Source of the DNA: CAWKGV01 sp963849305
GTDB lineage: Bacteria > Pseudomonadota > Alphaproteobacteria > Acetobacterales > Acetobacteraceae
Length of the DNA stretch: 64,000 nucleotides
Assembly: GCA_963849305.1 (NCBI GenBank)
Contig: CAWKGV010000006.1
Span: forward strand, 1 to 64,000
Direction of reading: 5' to 3'
In this document: piece by piece, positions 34,811-44,114 of the stretch
How the letters are laid out: each line of letters starts with the position of its first letter
Position numbering within the stretch: position 1 is the stretch's first letter
Position numbers and translations under genes: made by a program
Notes under the pieces: generated by a model
Told to the model about the DNA's origin: nothing
Databases searched by the model: none
Seen by the model: only the letters and a program-made list of their open reading frames with translations

Positions 34811-35019
34811 GGATTGTATCCTGCGCTGCTGTTCTCGAAGCGAACCACCTAAAGAGCGCCGGGAGGCGGCACAATTGCCGGAAGCGGGCGGCTGCCGCCC
34901 GTTCGGCTCAGGGCTTGCCGGCGGTCTTTATGTCTCGTTTACGCCTTCGGCCCCAGTTCCACATCGCATCTTTACGCCCGTGCGTCCTATTTCCGCAGCC
35001 TCGGAATGGGAGCACGAGC

Positions 35020-35106
35020 ATGTGGTTCGATGTTTTGCTGGCGGTGCTCGGCACCGGCTCCATCCTCCTGATGGCCGCGTATGCGGCCCTGTGCGACCGG
35101 ATCTGA
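35020..35106 (+). CDS. 28-residue membrane peptide upstream of kdpF
   Basis: ATG 35020 (GGGAG upstream) encodes a 28-residue peptide, MWFDVLLAVLGTGS... ending YAALCDRI, with a single hydrophobic helix. It ends four bases before kdpF and is nearly the same length, but its sequence differs. A similar small frame ending in a CDR(L/I)-like motif precedes kdpF in some other alphaproteobacteria as far as I recall, so it is probably a real Kdp-associated peptide. Its role is unknown. Confidence 0.6.
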   Translation: MWFDVLLAVLGTGSILLMAAYAALCDRI

Positions 35107-35110
35107 CGCC

Positions 35111-35197
35111 ATGCTCGATCTGGTGCTCGGCGCGATCGTCTCGGTCGGGCTGCTGGTTTACCTGATCTGGGCCCTCGTTCGCCCGGAACATTTCTGA
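35111..35197 (+). CDS. kdpF: Potassium-transporting ATPase subunit KdpF
   Basis: A 28-residue, single-helix protein starting MLDLVLGAIVSVGLLVYLIW and ending RPEHF, the standard KdpF pattern (short helix followed by xRPExF). It stabilises the KdpFABC complex in the membrane. It lies directly before kdpA (10 bp gap), in the canonical order F-A-B-C-D-E. Confidence 0.9.
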   Translation: MLDLVLGAIVSVGLLVYLIWALVRPEHF

Positions 35198-35207
35198 GGG
35201 GATCGTT

Positions 35208-36918
35208 ATGACCCTGACAGGCTGGGCGGAAATCGCCCTGACGCTAGGGCTCGTGTACTCTGGCGGCTTTTCCGGTCGGCAAATATCTGGCGCGCGTGCT
35301 GGAAGGCGACCGCAACGTCCTCTCACCCATCCTGTTCCCGGTGGAGCGCGGCATCTACGCCGTAATCGGCGTGGACCCTAAGCGCAGCATGGGTTGGCGA
35401 GAGTACGCGGTCGCGCTGATACTCCTGAACGCGCTCCATTTCCTGCTGCTCTACATCATTCTGCGGCTACAGTTCTATTTGCCGTTCAACCCGCGGCGCA
35501 TCGTCGGGATGCCGTCGGCGCTCGCCTTCAATACCGCCGCCAGCTTTGTCACCAATACCAACTGGCAGGCCTACACGCCGGAGAGCCAGATCAGCGACGG
35601 CGCGCAGATGCTCGGGCTGACGGTGCATATGTTCCTCTCGGCCGCCACGGGGATCGCCGCCGCCGCAGCGGTCATGCGCGCGTTTGCCGCCGGGGGTCTC
35701 AAGACGCTTGGCAACTTTTACGTCGATGCCGTGCGGATCACGCTCTATCTGCTGCTGCCGATCACGCTCGTCGCGACGGTTGTTCTGGTCATCTCCGGCA
35801 TTCCGATGACCCTGGCCGACTATGCCAGCGTCAAGACGCTGGAAGGAGCGACCCAGACGATCGCGCGCGGCCCGGTCGCGTTCATGGAAGCCATCAAGGA
35901 GCTGGGAACCAACGGCGGCGGCTTCTTCAATGCCAACAGCGCGCATCCGTTCGAGAATCCCACGGCGATCACCGACATCGTGGAGAACTGGCTGCTGCTG
36001 ATCATCTCCTTCGCGCTCGCCATCAGCTTCGGCCACATCGTCAAGGATCCGAAGCAAGGCCGCGCCCTATTCTGGGCCATGGCCATCATCCTCACGCTCG
36101 GCGTGGCCGGAACCTACGCGGCCGAGGCGGGCGGCGACCCGCTGCTCGCGCATCTCGGCGTGAGCCAGGCGATGGGCAACATGGAGGGCAAGGAGGTGCG
36201 CTTCGGCGTACCGCTCTCCGCCGTGTTCAACGTCGGCGCCACTGGCACATCATGCGGCGCGGTCAACTCGTTCACCGACAGCTACATGCCGCTCGGTGGA
36301 CTTATTCCGATGTTCCTCATGCAGCTCGGCGAGATCGCGCCCGGTGGCGTCGGCTCCGGCCTCTACACGATCGTCGTGTTCGCGCTCCTATCGGTGTTCG
36401 TGGCCGGGCTCATGGTCGGACGGACGCCGGAATATCTCGGTAAGAAGGTGCAGGCGAAGGAGATCAAGCTGGCGATGCTAGCCGTGCTCGTGCTGACGCT
36501 CTTCATCCTCTGCGGCGCCGGGCTCTCGCTCGTGCTGCCGTCCGGGAAGGGGGCGCTTGCCAATGCCGGCCCGCACGGACTTTCCGAGATGCTATACGCC
36601 TGGACCTCGGCTACCGAGAACAACGGCAGCGCTATGGCGGGCATTACGGCAACCGTGCCCCTGCTCGCCTACGGGCAGGCCATGGCGATGATTTTCGGAC
36701 GCTTCGCCTTCATGGTGCCGGTGCTGGCGATCGCAGGCTCGCTCGCGGCGAAGCCGAAACTGTCGCCAAGCGCGGGCACCTTCCCCACCCACGGCCCACT
36801 GTTCATCGGACTGCTGATCGGCGTGATCATCATTCTCGGTGGCCTGCAATTCATGCCCGCCGACTCGCTCGGGCCGCTGGCCGAGCATTTTGTCCTGCTC
36901 GCCGGCAAGACCTATTGA
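35208..36918 (+). CDS. kdpA: Potassium-transporting ATPase KdpA (frameshift near start)
   Basis: KdpA is the K+-channel-like membrane subunit. ATG 35208 starts MTLTGWAEIALTLGLVY. One extra T near 35256 then shifts the frame, and the restored reading continues LAAFPVGKYLARVLEGDR. Later segments are unmistakable: FNTAASFVTNTNWQAY and GTNGGGFFNANSAHPFENP (selectivity-filter regions), FNVGATGTSCGAVNSFTDSY, and SATENNGSAMAG. Restored length is about 569 residues, normal. Removing one base repairs the gene, so I treat it as functional with a probable sequence error. Confidence 0.93.
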
Positions 36919-36930
36919 GGGATCACCACA

Positions 36931-38968
36931 ATGGCGCAAGCGGAAGACATTTCGCTATTCAACGGCCCGATCCTCGGGCGCGCTGCCCAGGATTCCTTCG
37001 GCAAGCTCAACCCCGTTCACCTGATGCGCAACCCGGTCATCTTCGTGACCGAAGTCGTCTCGGTGCTGGTAACGGTGCTCGGCGTCCGCGACCTCGTCAC
37101 CGGCCAACCCGCCGCCTTCGCGCTCGCGATCGCGTTCTGGCTTTGGCTTACGGTGCTGTTCGCGACCTTCGCCGAGGCGGTCGCCGAGGGTCGCGGCCGC
37201 GCCCGGGCCGAGAGCCTGCGCCGGGCGCGCACCGACACGTTGGCGAAGGTGCTGCTGCGTCCCGATGATCGCGCGCTGTTCGAGCCGACGCCGGCGCCGG
37301 AGCTGCGCGCGGGCGACATCGTGTTGGTCGAAGCCGGCGACCTGATCCCGTCCGATGGCGAGGTGATCGAAGGGGTCGCCAGCGTCAACGAGAGCGCCAT
37401 CACAGGTGAATCGGCGCCGGTCATTCGCGAGGCCGGGGGCGATCGCAGCGCGGTCACCGGCGGCACGCAAGTGGTCTCCGACTGGTTGGTGGTGCGCGTC
37501 ACGGCTGAGGCGGGCAACACCTTCATCGACCGCATGATCAAGCTGGTCGAGGGCGCCGAACGGCGCAAGACGCCGAACGAGATCGCGCTCGATATCCTGC
37601 TTGCCGGGCTCACCATCATCTTCCTGATCGCCGTGGTGACCTTGGTCGGCTTCGGCAATTACTCGGCAACCTATCTCGGCATCCCCGTGCTGGCGGCGCT
37701 GCTCGTCTGCCTGATCCCGACCACCATCGGCGGTCTGCTCTCGGCCATCGGCATCGCCGGCATGGACCGGCTGGTCCGCTTCAACGTGGTCGCTACCTCG
37801 GGCCGCGCCGTCGAAGCCGCGGGCGACGTGGATGCGCTGCTGTTGGACAAGACCGGCACGATCACCTTCGGCAACCGCATGGCTTCAGCGTTCTACCCCG
37901 CCCCTGGCGTCACCGAACGCGAGCTGGCCGAGGCGGCGGTCCTGTCCAGTCTGGGAGACGACACGCCCGAGGGACGCTCCATCCTCGTCTTCGCGAGCGA
38001 CCGTTACGGCCTTGTGCCGGAGCGGCCGGCCGAGGCCGTGGTTGTCCCGTTCTCCGCCACGACGCGCATCTCGGGACTGGACCACGTCGGCGCGTCCTTT
38101 CGGAAGGGCGCGGTGGATGCGATCCTGACGATTGCCAGCCAGTCGAGCCCGCCCGCCGCCTTCACCCAAGCCGTGGATCGCATCGCGCGATCCGGCGGCA
38201 CGCCGCTCGCGGTGGCGCGCGACGGACGAGCTGATGGGCGTGATCGAACTCAAGGACATCGTTAAGCCAGGCATCCGCGAGCGTTTCGATGCGCTCCGCC
38301 GGATGGGCATTCGCACCGTGATGGTGACCGGCGACAACCGGGTGACGGCCGCGGCCATCGCCACCGAGGCCGGCGTGGACGACTTCATCGCCGAGGCGAC
38401 GCCGCAGGACAAGCTCGGCTACATCCGCAAGGCGCAGTTGGAGGGCCGGCTGGTCGCGATGTGCGGCGACGGCACCAACGACGCGCCGGCGCTCGCCCAG
38501 GCCGACGTGGGCGTGGCCATGCAGACCGGCACCCAAGCCGCGCGCGAGGCCGGCAACATGGTCGATCTCGACAGCGATCCGACGAAGCTCATCGAGATCG
38601 TGGAGATCGGCAAGCAGTTGCTCATCACCCGCGGCTCGCTGACGACGTTCAGCATCGCCAACGACATCTCGAAATACTTCGCGATCCTGCCGGCGATCTT
38701 CGTCGCGACTTATCCAGAGCTGGGGGCGCTGAACGTCATGCGGCTCTCCACGCCGGAAAGCGCCATCATGTCCGCGGTGATCTTCAACGCGATCATCATC
38801 GTGGCCCTGGTGCCGCTCGCGCTTCGTGGCGTGCGCTTCCGGGCCATCGGCGCCGCCGCGCTGCTGCGGCGCAACCTGCTGATCTACGGGGTGGGCGGGA
38901 TTATCGCGCCGTTCATCGGCATCAAGCTGATCGACATGGTCCTGACCGGCCTCGGCATCTTCGTTTGA
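36931..38968 (+). CDS. kdpB: Potassium-transporting P-type ATPase KdpB (one frameshift)
   Basis: KdpB is the ATP-hydrolysing P-type subunit. Seen are the VNESAITGESAPVIREAGGD actuator loop (TGES), the phosphorylation motif LLLDKTGTITFGN, GVIELKDIVKPGIRERF, the hinge MVTGDNRVTAAAIA and MCGDGTNDAPALAQADVGVA. An extra base near 38226 splits it: the first part ends PLAVARDG and the second resumes ELMGVIELKD. Restored length is about 678 residues, normal. It starts 12 bp after kdpA. Confidence 0.94.
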
Positions 38969-38981
38969 AAGGTACGCATCC

Positions 38982-39606
38982 ATGCGCTCGCATCTGCGGC
39001 CCGCCGTCTCGCTGATCGTGCTGTTCACGATCGTGCTCGGCGGCATCTTCCCCGTCGCGCTCAGCGGCATCTTCACCGTGGCGCTCCCCTATCGGGCCGA
39101 CGGCAGCCTGATCCGGGTGAACGGCCAGCCCGTTGGCTCGGCGCTGATCGGCCAGAACTTCACCGAAGATCGCTACTTCCATCCGCGCCCGTCCGCCCTC
39201 ACCGGCACCGACCCGAAGGATCCGTCGAAGACCGTTCCGACCCCCTATGACGCGAGCGAGTCCGGCGCATCGAACCTTGCTCCGACATCAAAGGCACTGA
39301 TCGATCGGGTGAAAGGCGATCTCGCGGCATTTAAGTCTCGGCCAGTGCCGGCGGATGCGGTGACCTCGTCGGGCTCCGGGCTCGACCCCGACATCTCGCC
39401 CCAGAACGCACGTGACCAGGTGCTGCGTGTGGCAAAGGCGCGGAACATCCCCGAAGATCAGCTAACACAGCTGATCGAGCGCGCACACCTCTGGCCGGAC
39501 GCTCGGCTTCATCGGCGAGCCCCGGGTCAACGTGCTGGAACTCAACATGGCGCTCGACGCTCTGACAAAGTCGGGTTCCCCGGCCGGGAGCCCCGCGACC
39601 CGATAG
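38982..39606 (+). CDS. kdpC: Potassium-transporting ATPase KdpC (one frameshift)
   Basis: KdpC is the single-span subunit that couples KdpA and KdpB. The N-terminus has one hydrophobic helix (AVSLIVLFTIVLGGIFPVAL), then SALIGQNFTEDRYFHPRPSA, ASNLAPTSKALIDRV, and LDPDISPQNARDQVLRVAKA, all family hallmarks. A frame change near 39484 separates this from the tail GRTLGFIGEPRVNVLELNMA, which ends at TAG 39604-39606. Restored length is about 207 residues, normal. It starts 13 bp after kdpB. Confidence 0.93.
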
Positions 39607-39636
39607 AGGCGGCTCGAAGTTACGTTATAAGGGGGA

Positions 39637-42267
39637 ATGCAGCCAGAGGACGCGCGCCCCGATCCGGACGCCCTGTTGATCGCCGCCGCCCGCGAGGGCA
39701 AAGGTCGGCTGAAGGTGTTCCTCGGTGCCGCGCCCGGCGTGGGCAAGACCTGGGAAATGCTGGTCGCCGCTCGACGCCTGAAGGCCGAGGGCAAGGACGT
39801 GCTGATCGGCGTGGTGGAATCCCACGGGCGGGCGGAGACCGAGGCCCAGATCGGCGATCTACCGGTGCTGCCGCGCAAGCAGGTGGCCTATCGCGGCCAG
39901 ATATTGGAAGAGTTCGATGTCGATGCGGCGTTGGCCCGCCGTCCCTCCCTGCTGCTGGTCGATGAGCTGGCCCACACCAACGCGCCTGGCAGTCGTCACC
40001 ACAAACGCTGGGAAGACGTGGCCGAGTTGCTGGAGGCCGGCATCGACGTCTGGGCCACGCTCAATGTCCAGCACCTCGAAAGCCTGAACGACGACGTTGC
40101 CCGCATCACCGGCATCCGCGTCACCGAGACGCTGCCCGACCGAGTGCTGGAGATGGCCGACGAGATCGAGTTCATCGATCTCTCCCCGGCGGAACTGCGT
40201 ACCCGACTGCAGGAAGGCCGCATCTATCGGCCCGACGTGGCCAGACGGGCGCTCGATAGTTTCTTCCGCGAGGGCAACCTGGCCGCGTTGCGCGAGATCG
40301 GTCTGCGGCAAGCGGCACAGCGGGTCGATCGCGACGTTCGCGACTACATGCGCCAAAAGGCGATCGCCGGGCCGTGGCCCGCGGGCGAGCGTGTGCTGGC
40401 GCTGGTCGGCGCCGAAGCCACGGCCGAAGCGGTGGTGCGACAGGCGAAGCGGCTCGCCGAGGCGCTGAGGGCTCCCTGGATTGCATTGCATGTCGAGCGG
40501 CCTGGCAAAACGGAGGAGGTTCGCCATGCGCTGGAGATGGCCTCGCAACTAGGCGCCGAGGCGGAGGTCCGTGCCGGAACCGATCTCGTGCGCGCGACGC
40601 TGGATGTGGCGCGGGCGCGCAACGTCACGCATATCGTCATCGGCCGGGGTCGGCCGCCAGTCTGGCGTCGGATGTTCGGCCGAACACTGGCGGGCAATCT
40701 GATCCGGGAGGGCGGCGAGTTCGTGCTCCACGTCGTGCCCCGCCCTGGGCAGGCGGCGCCGGTGCAACGGCGGCGGCGTCCTTCGCTCTCGGGCCGCTGG
40801 CTCCCGTGGGTCGTCGCGACGATGATGGTTGTCGGGGTGATCGCCTTGGGCGAGATCCTTCACGCCTGGCTTCAGCACGAGGCGCTCGGGATGCTGTTCC
40901 TGGCCGCGGTGGTCGGAGCGGCGTTGCTCTACGGCCTCGGAACGGCGCTCTACGCCGCCGCGCTTGGTTTTCTGTGTTGGAACTTCTTCTTCATCCCGCC
41001 GATCTATCAATTGACCATCGATCAGCCTCGAGATGTCGTCGCGATCTTCGTGTTCGCCGGGGTCGCGGCGGCCACCGGGTGGCTGGGGAGCCGCCTGCGC
41101 TCCGAAGCGCGGGCAGCACAAGGGCGCATCGAAAACCTTCGCCGGATCTCCGCCTTCGCCCGGCGCCTCGGCGCCCCGGTCAACGAGACCGACTTGCTGG
41201 AGGAAGTGGCGGGCGAAGCCGCCGGCATCGCCGGCCGCGCGGCCGTGCTGATGCCCCAGCCCGACGATCTCGACATCCGGGCGGCGGCGCCGACGGTCGC
41301 CAGCATGGACGAGGGGAATTGGGCGGCCGCGCGTTGGGCCTTCGCCCGGCAGGAGCAAACCGGCCGCGGCACCAGCACCCTGCCCTCGGCCGACTGGCGA
41401 TTCCTGCCGATGCGGACGGTGCGTGGAATTCTCGGCGTGCTCGGGGTGCGCGCCGAGGAGGCGCTTGCGGACCCTCAGCTTCAGGCCTTGGCCGCCTTGG
41501 CCGACCAAGCGGCCGCCGCGATCGAGCGGGTTCGGCTCGCCGTCGAGGCGGCGCGCAGCGAGGCGCAGGCGGAGACGCAGAAGCTGCGCACGGCGCTGCT
41601 CAATTCGCTTTCGCACGACCTGCGCACGCCGCTAACCGGCATTCGCGGCGCGGCCGGCACGCTGCGCGCGGCCTGGGAGAAACTGTCGCCGGATGCACGC
41701 TCCGATCTGCTCGCCAGCATCGAGCAGGACACGATCCGGATGACCCGGTTTCTCGCCAACATCACCGAGATGACGCGGCTGGAAACGGGCGAGCTGTCGC
41801 CCGTTCTCGAGCGCGTGGACGTTGCCGCCGCCGTGGAGGCCGCCATCCCGCGCGTGCCCGGATTATGGCAGGTGGCACTCGACCTCCCGCCGGACCTCCC
41901 CGCGGTGCACGCCGATCCCGCGCTGCTGGAACAGGTGTTGGTCAACGTGCTGGAGAACGCGCTGAAATTCGGCCCGGCCGAAGGGCTGATCCGGATCGGC
42001 GCCACGTCATCCGACCGGCGCGTGCGACTCTCGATCGCCGATGAGGGGGTGGGCATCTCGCCCGAGGACCTGCCGCATGTGTTCGACAGTCTTTATCGAG
42101 CTTGGCGCGGCGACCGCACGGTGCCCGGCACCGGGTTGGGCCTCGCCATCGCGCGCGGGCTGGTCGAGGCAATGGGGGGCGATATCGAAGCCCAGAGCCC
42201 CCGACCGGACGCGCCGCGCGACGGCTCCCCGGGGACCGTGATCCACATCCGGCTTCCGGCGGCGCCT
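39637..42267 (+). CDS. kdpD: Sensor histidine kinase KdpD
   Basis: KdpD senses K+ limitation and turgor and phosphorylates KdpE. Order of parts: N-terminal KdpD domain with Walker A GAAPGVGKTWEML near residue 30 and LLVDELAHTNAPGSRH, a universal-stress-like domain (VLALVGAEATAEAVV), and four membrane helices about residues 390-480. Then comes a GAF-like linker, H-box NSLSHDLRTPLTGI near 660 and the ATPase motifs NVLENALKFG and GTGLGLAIARGLVEAMGG. The reading has no stop before kdpE: it runs in frame into the KdpE start at 42268. The KdpD portion alone is about 877 residues. ATG 39637 follows GGGGG. Confidence 0.94.
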
Positions 42268-42955
42268 GTGACTGGCGAGACCGTTCTCGTGATCGACGAC
42301 GAGCCGCAAATCCACCGCTTCCTGCGGCCGGTTCTCGAAACCTCGGACTACGCGGTGCTGCGCGCCGACACCGGCGCCGAGGCGCTGCGGCTGGCGGCCT
42401 CTCGGGCGCCTTCGCTGATCCTGCTTGATCTCGGGCTGCCGGACCTGGACGGGCAGGAGGTGCTGCGGCGGATACGGGCGTTCACGGCCGCGCCGATCAT
42501 CGTATTGTCCGCGCGCGACCGGCCCGCCGAGAAGATCACGGCGCTCGACAACGGGGCGAACGACTATGTCGAGAAGCCGTTCGATGTCGGCGAATTGCTG
42601 GCCCGGGTCCGAGCCGCCTTGCGGTCACGCTCGGTTCGCGAAGGCGGGCCGGGCATGTTCCGGAATGGCAAGCTGGACGTGGACCTCGACCGCCGCCTGG
42701 TCCGGGTGGACGGCGAACCGATCACGTTGAGCCCACGGGAATACGAGCTGCTTGGCACTGCTGGCGAGGAACGCCGGGCGCGTGCTGACGCACGGCCAGC
42801 TCCTGACGGCGGTATGGGGACCGGCCCATGCCGAGGACGTGCAGTATCTCCGGGTCTATGTCGGCCATCTGCGCCAGAAGCTCGGAGCCGCGGCAGGCGG
42901 TCTGTTAGTTACGGAGCCGGGGGTGGGGTATCGGCTGATTGATGACGTCCCGTGA
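42268..42955 (+). CDS. kdpE: Response regulator KdpE (one frameshift; in frame with kdpD)
   Basis: GTG 42268 begins VTGETVLVIDDEPQIHRFLR, the usual KdpE N-terminus. The receiver domain has LILLDLGLPDLDGQEVL (phosphoacceptor Asp near residue 53), IIVLSARDRPAEKI and YVEKPFDVGELLARV. An OmpR-type winged helix follows. An extra T near 42750 interrupts it: LSPREYELL then, in the next frame, ALLARNAGRVLTHGQLL, VQYLRVYVGHLRQKLG and GVGYRLIDDVP. KdpE activates the kdp promoter. The GTGA at the start would be a classic stop-start overlap, but as sequenced kdpD and kdpE share one frame. Confidence 0.92.
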
Positions 42956-43259
42956 CTGCCGGCGCGGACTCCCCGTCTGCGATTGGACCGGCCACTCCCA
43001 GAAAGACGAGAATGGCGCGGTTCAGTTGCACGATGTCCCGATCGGATAGACGGCTAATCCGAGTATCCAGCTTCGCCTCCACCATCAACCGGCAGGCGGC
43101 CTGTAACCCGTTGCTATCGATCGGCTCAATAGCCAGGCAAACGGTCATGGAGTTGGTTGCGTCGAACCGATCGTCCTGGACGATGACGGCAGGTCTCGGC
43201 TTGCCCGAATAGTGCGAAACGTCAGCAATCGTCTAGACTTCCCGGCGCCTCAACCGCAC
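42909..43259 (-). pseudogene. Degenerate MazF/PemK-type toxin
   Basis: Reading from GTG 43259 or TTG 43253 gives RLRRREV, then TAG at 43235-43233 exactly where MazF proteins have Trp (RRGE(V/I)W), then TIADVSHYSGKPRPAVIVQD and DRFDATNSMTVCL. This is the MazF/PemK endoribonuclease core. The middle is shortened (NGLQAACRLMVEAK joins directly to LDTRISRLSDRD). After LNRAILVFLGVA, where the family ends, the frame runs on into kdpE antisense. A nonsense mutation, an internal loss and the absent antitoxin gene all indicate a dead toxin. Confidence 0.75.
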
Positions 43260-43305
43260 CCCTGATCGGAGATCGCGGCCCGGTTAGCCTCCACTCCAAT
43301 TCCGG

Positions 43306-44088
43306 TTACATGTAACCGATGTAGAGCCAAGTAAGCCACATGGCGAGTGCCAGGCACGCCCCGAACGGCACCGGGGTCAGCAGCTTCACAGGCGACCCAC
43401 GCAGCCGCATCACGGCCGCAGCCGCCAGGCCACCAACCGCCGCCGCCCACAGCACGATCGGCAATGCCAGCAGCCCGAGCCAGGCGCCGGCGGCGGCCAG
43501 CAGCTTGGCATCCCCCTGGCCCAGCCCGTCCCGCCCCCGCAACGCCCGATAGACCGCATTCAACAATCGCAGCCCCGCATAGCCGCTCACCGCAGCGAGC
43601 GCGTGGTCGGCAAGCGCGTCCGGCGCCAACCTCCAGGTGACGATTAGGCCCGCGAGCACCAGCGGCAACGTCAGCTCGTCCGGCAGGCGGAAGCACTCCC
43701 AGTCGATCCACCCGAGCGCCAGCAGCGCCCAGCCGAACCCGCAGCCGACCCACAGCCAGGGCGGTTCGATGCCGACGAGCCCGGCACTGAGCGGCACCGC
43801 CAGCGCGGCCAGCTCCACCGCCGGATGAAACCGGCCGATCCGGTCGCCGCAGGCCCGGCAGCGCCCGCGCAGCCATGCATAGCTCGCGAGCGGCACCATA
43901 TCCCACGGCGCGATCGGCTGGCGGCAGGACGGACAGCGGGAGCGCCCCGCGAACATCGCCTCGCCGGCCGGGAGCCGCCGGATCACGACCCCTAGGAAGC
44001 TGCCCACGAACGGTGCCAGAATTGTCGGCCACATCCACGAAGGCAACGCAAGACTCCTGAGGGCCGATCGCCGAGGGGATGCCAGCAT
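43306..44088 (-). CDS. Prepilin peptidase / type II secretion leader peptidase
   Basis: GspO/PilD family aspartic membrane protease (260 residues) that cleaves and N-methylates prepilin-like proteins. Two zinc-type CxxC pairs (CPSCRQPIAPWD and CRACGDRIG) lie in the first cytosolic loop. The catalytic Asp residues are in GWIDWECFRLPDELT and GLGQGDAKLLAAAGAWLG (the GxGD motif). About eight membrane segments are visible. It is divergent from gspE-gspF, so the three form one type II secretion or pilus locus. No pseudopilin genes are in the window. Confidence 0.92.
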   Translation of the reverse strand: MLASPRRSALRSLALPSWMWPTILAPFVGSFLGVVIRRLPAGEAMFAGRSRCPSCRQPIAPWDMVPLASYAWLRGRCRACGDRIGRFHPAVELAALAVPLSAGLVGIEPPWLWVGCGFGWALLALGWIDWECFRLPDELTLPLVLAGLIVTWRLAPDALADHALAAVSGYAGLRLLNAVYRALRGRDGLGQGDAKLLAAAGAWLGLLALPIVLWAAAVGGLAAAAVMRLRGSPVKLLTPVPFGACLALAMWLTWLYIGYM

Positions 44089-44114
44089 GTGCCACGAGCG
44101 GAGCCGCTAAGACA

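Noticed and set aside
40374..42044. 556-codon alternative frame inside kdpD
   Set aside because: Arg/Gly/Ala-rich shadow with no motifs, lying entirely within a well-conserved kdpD.
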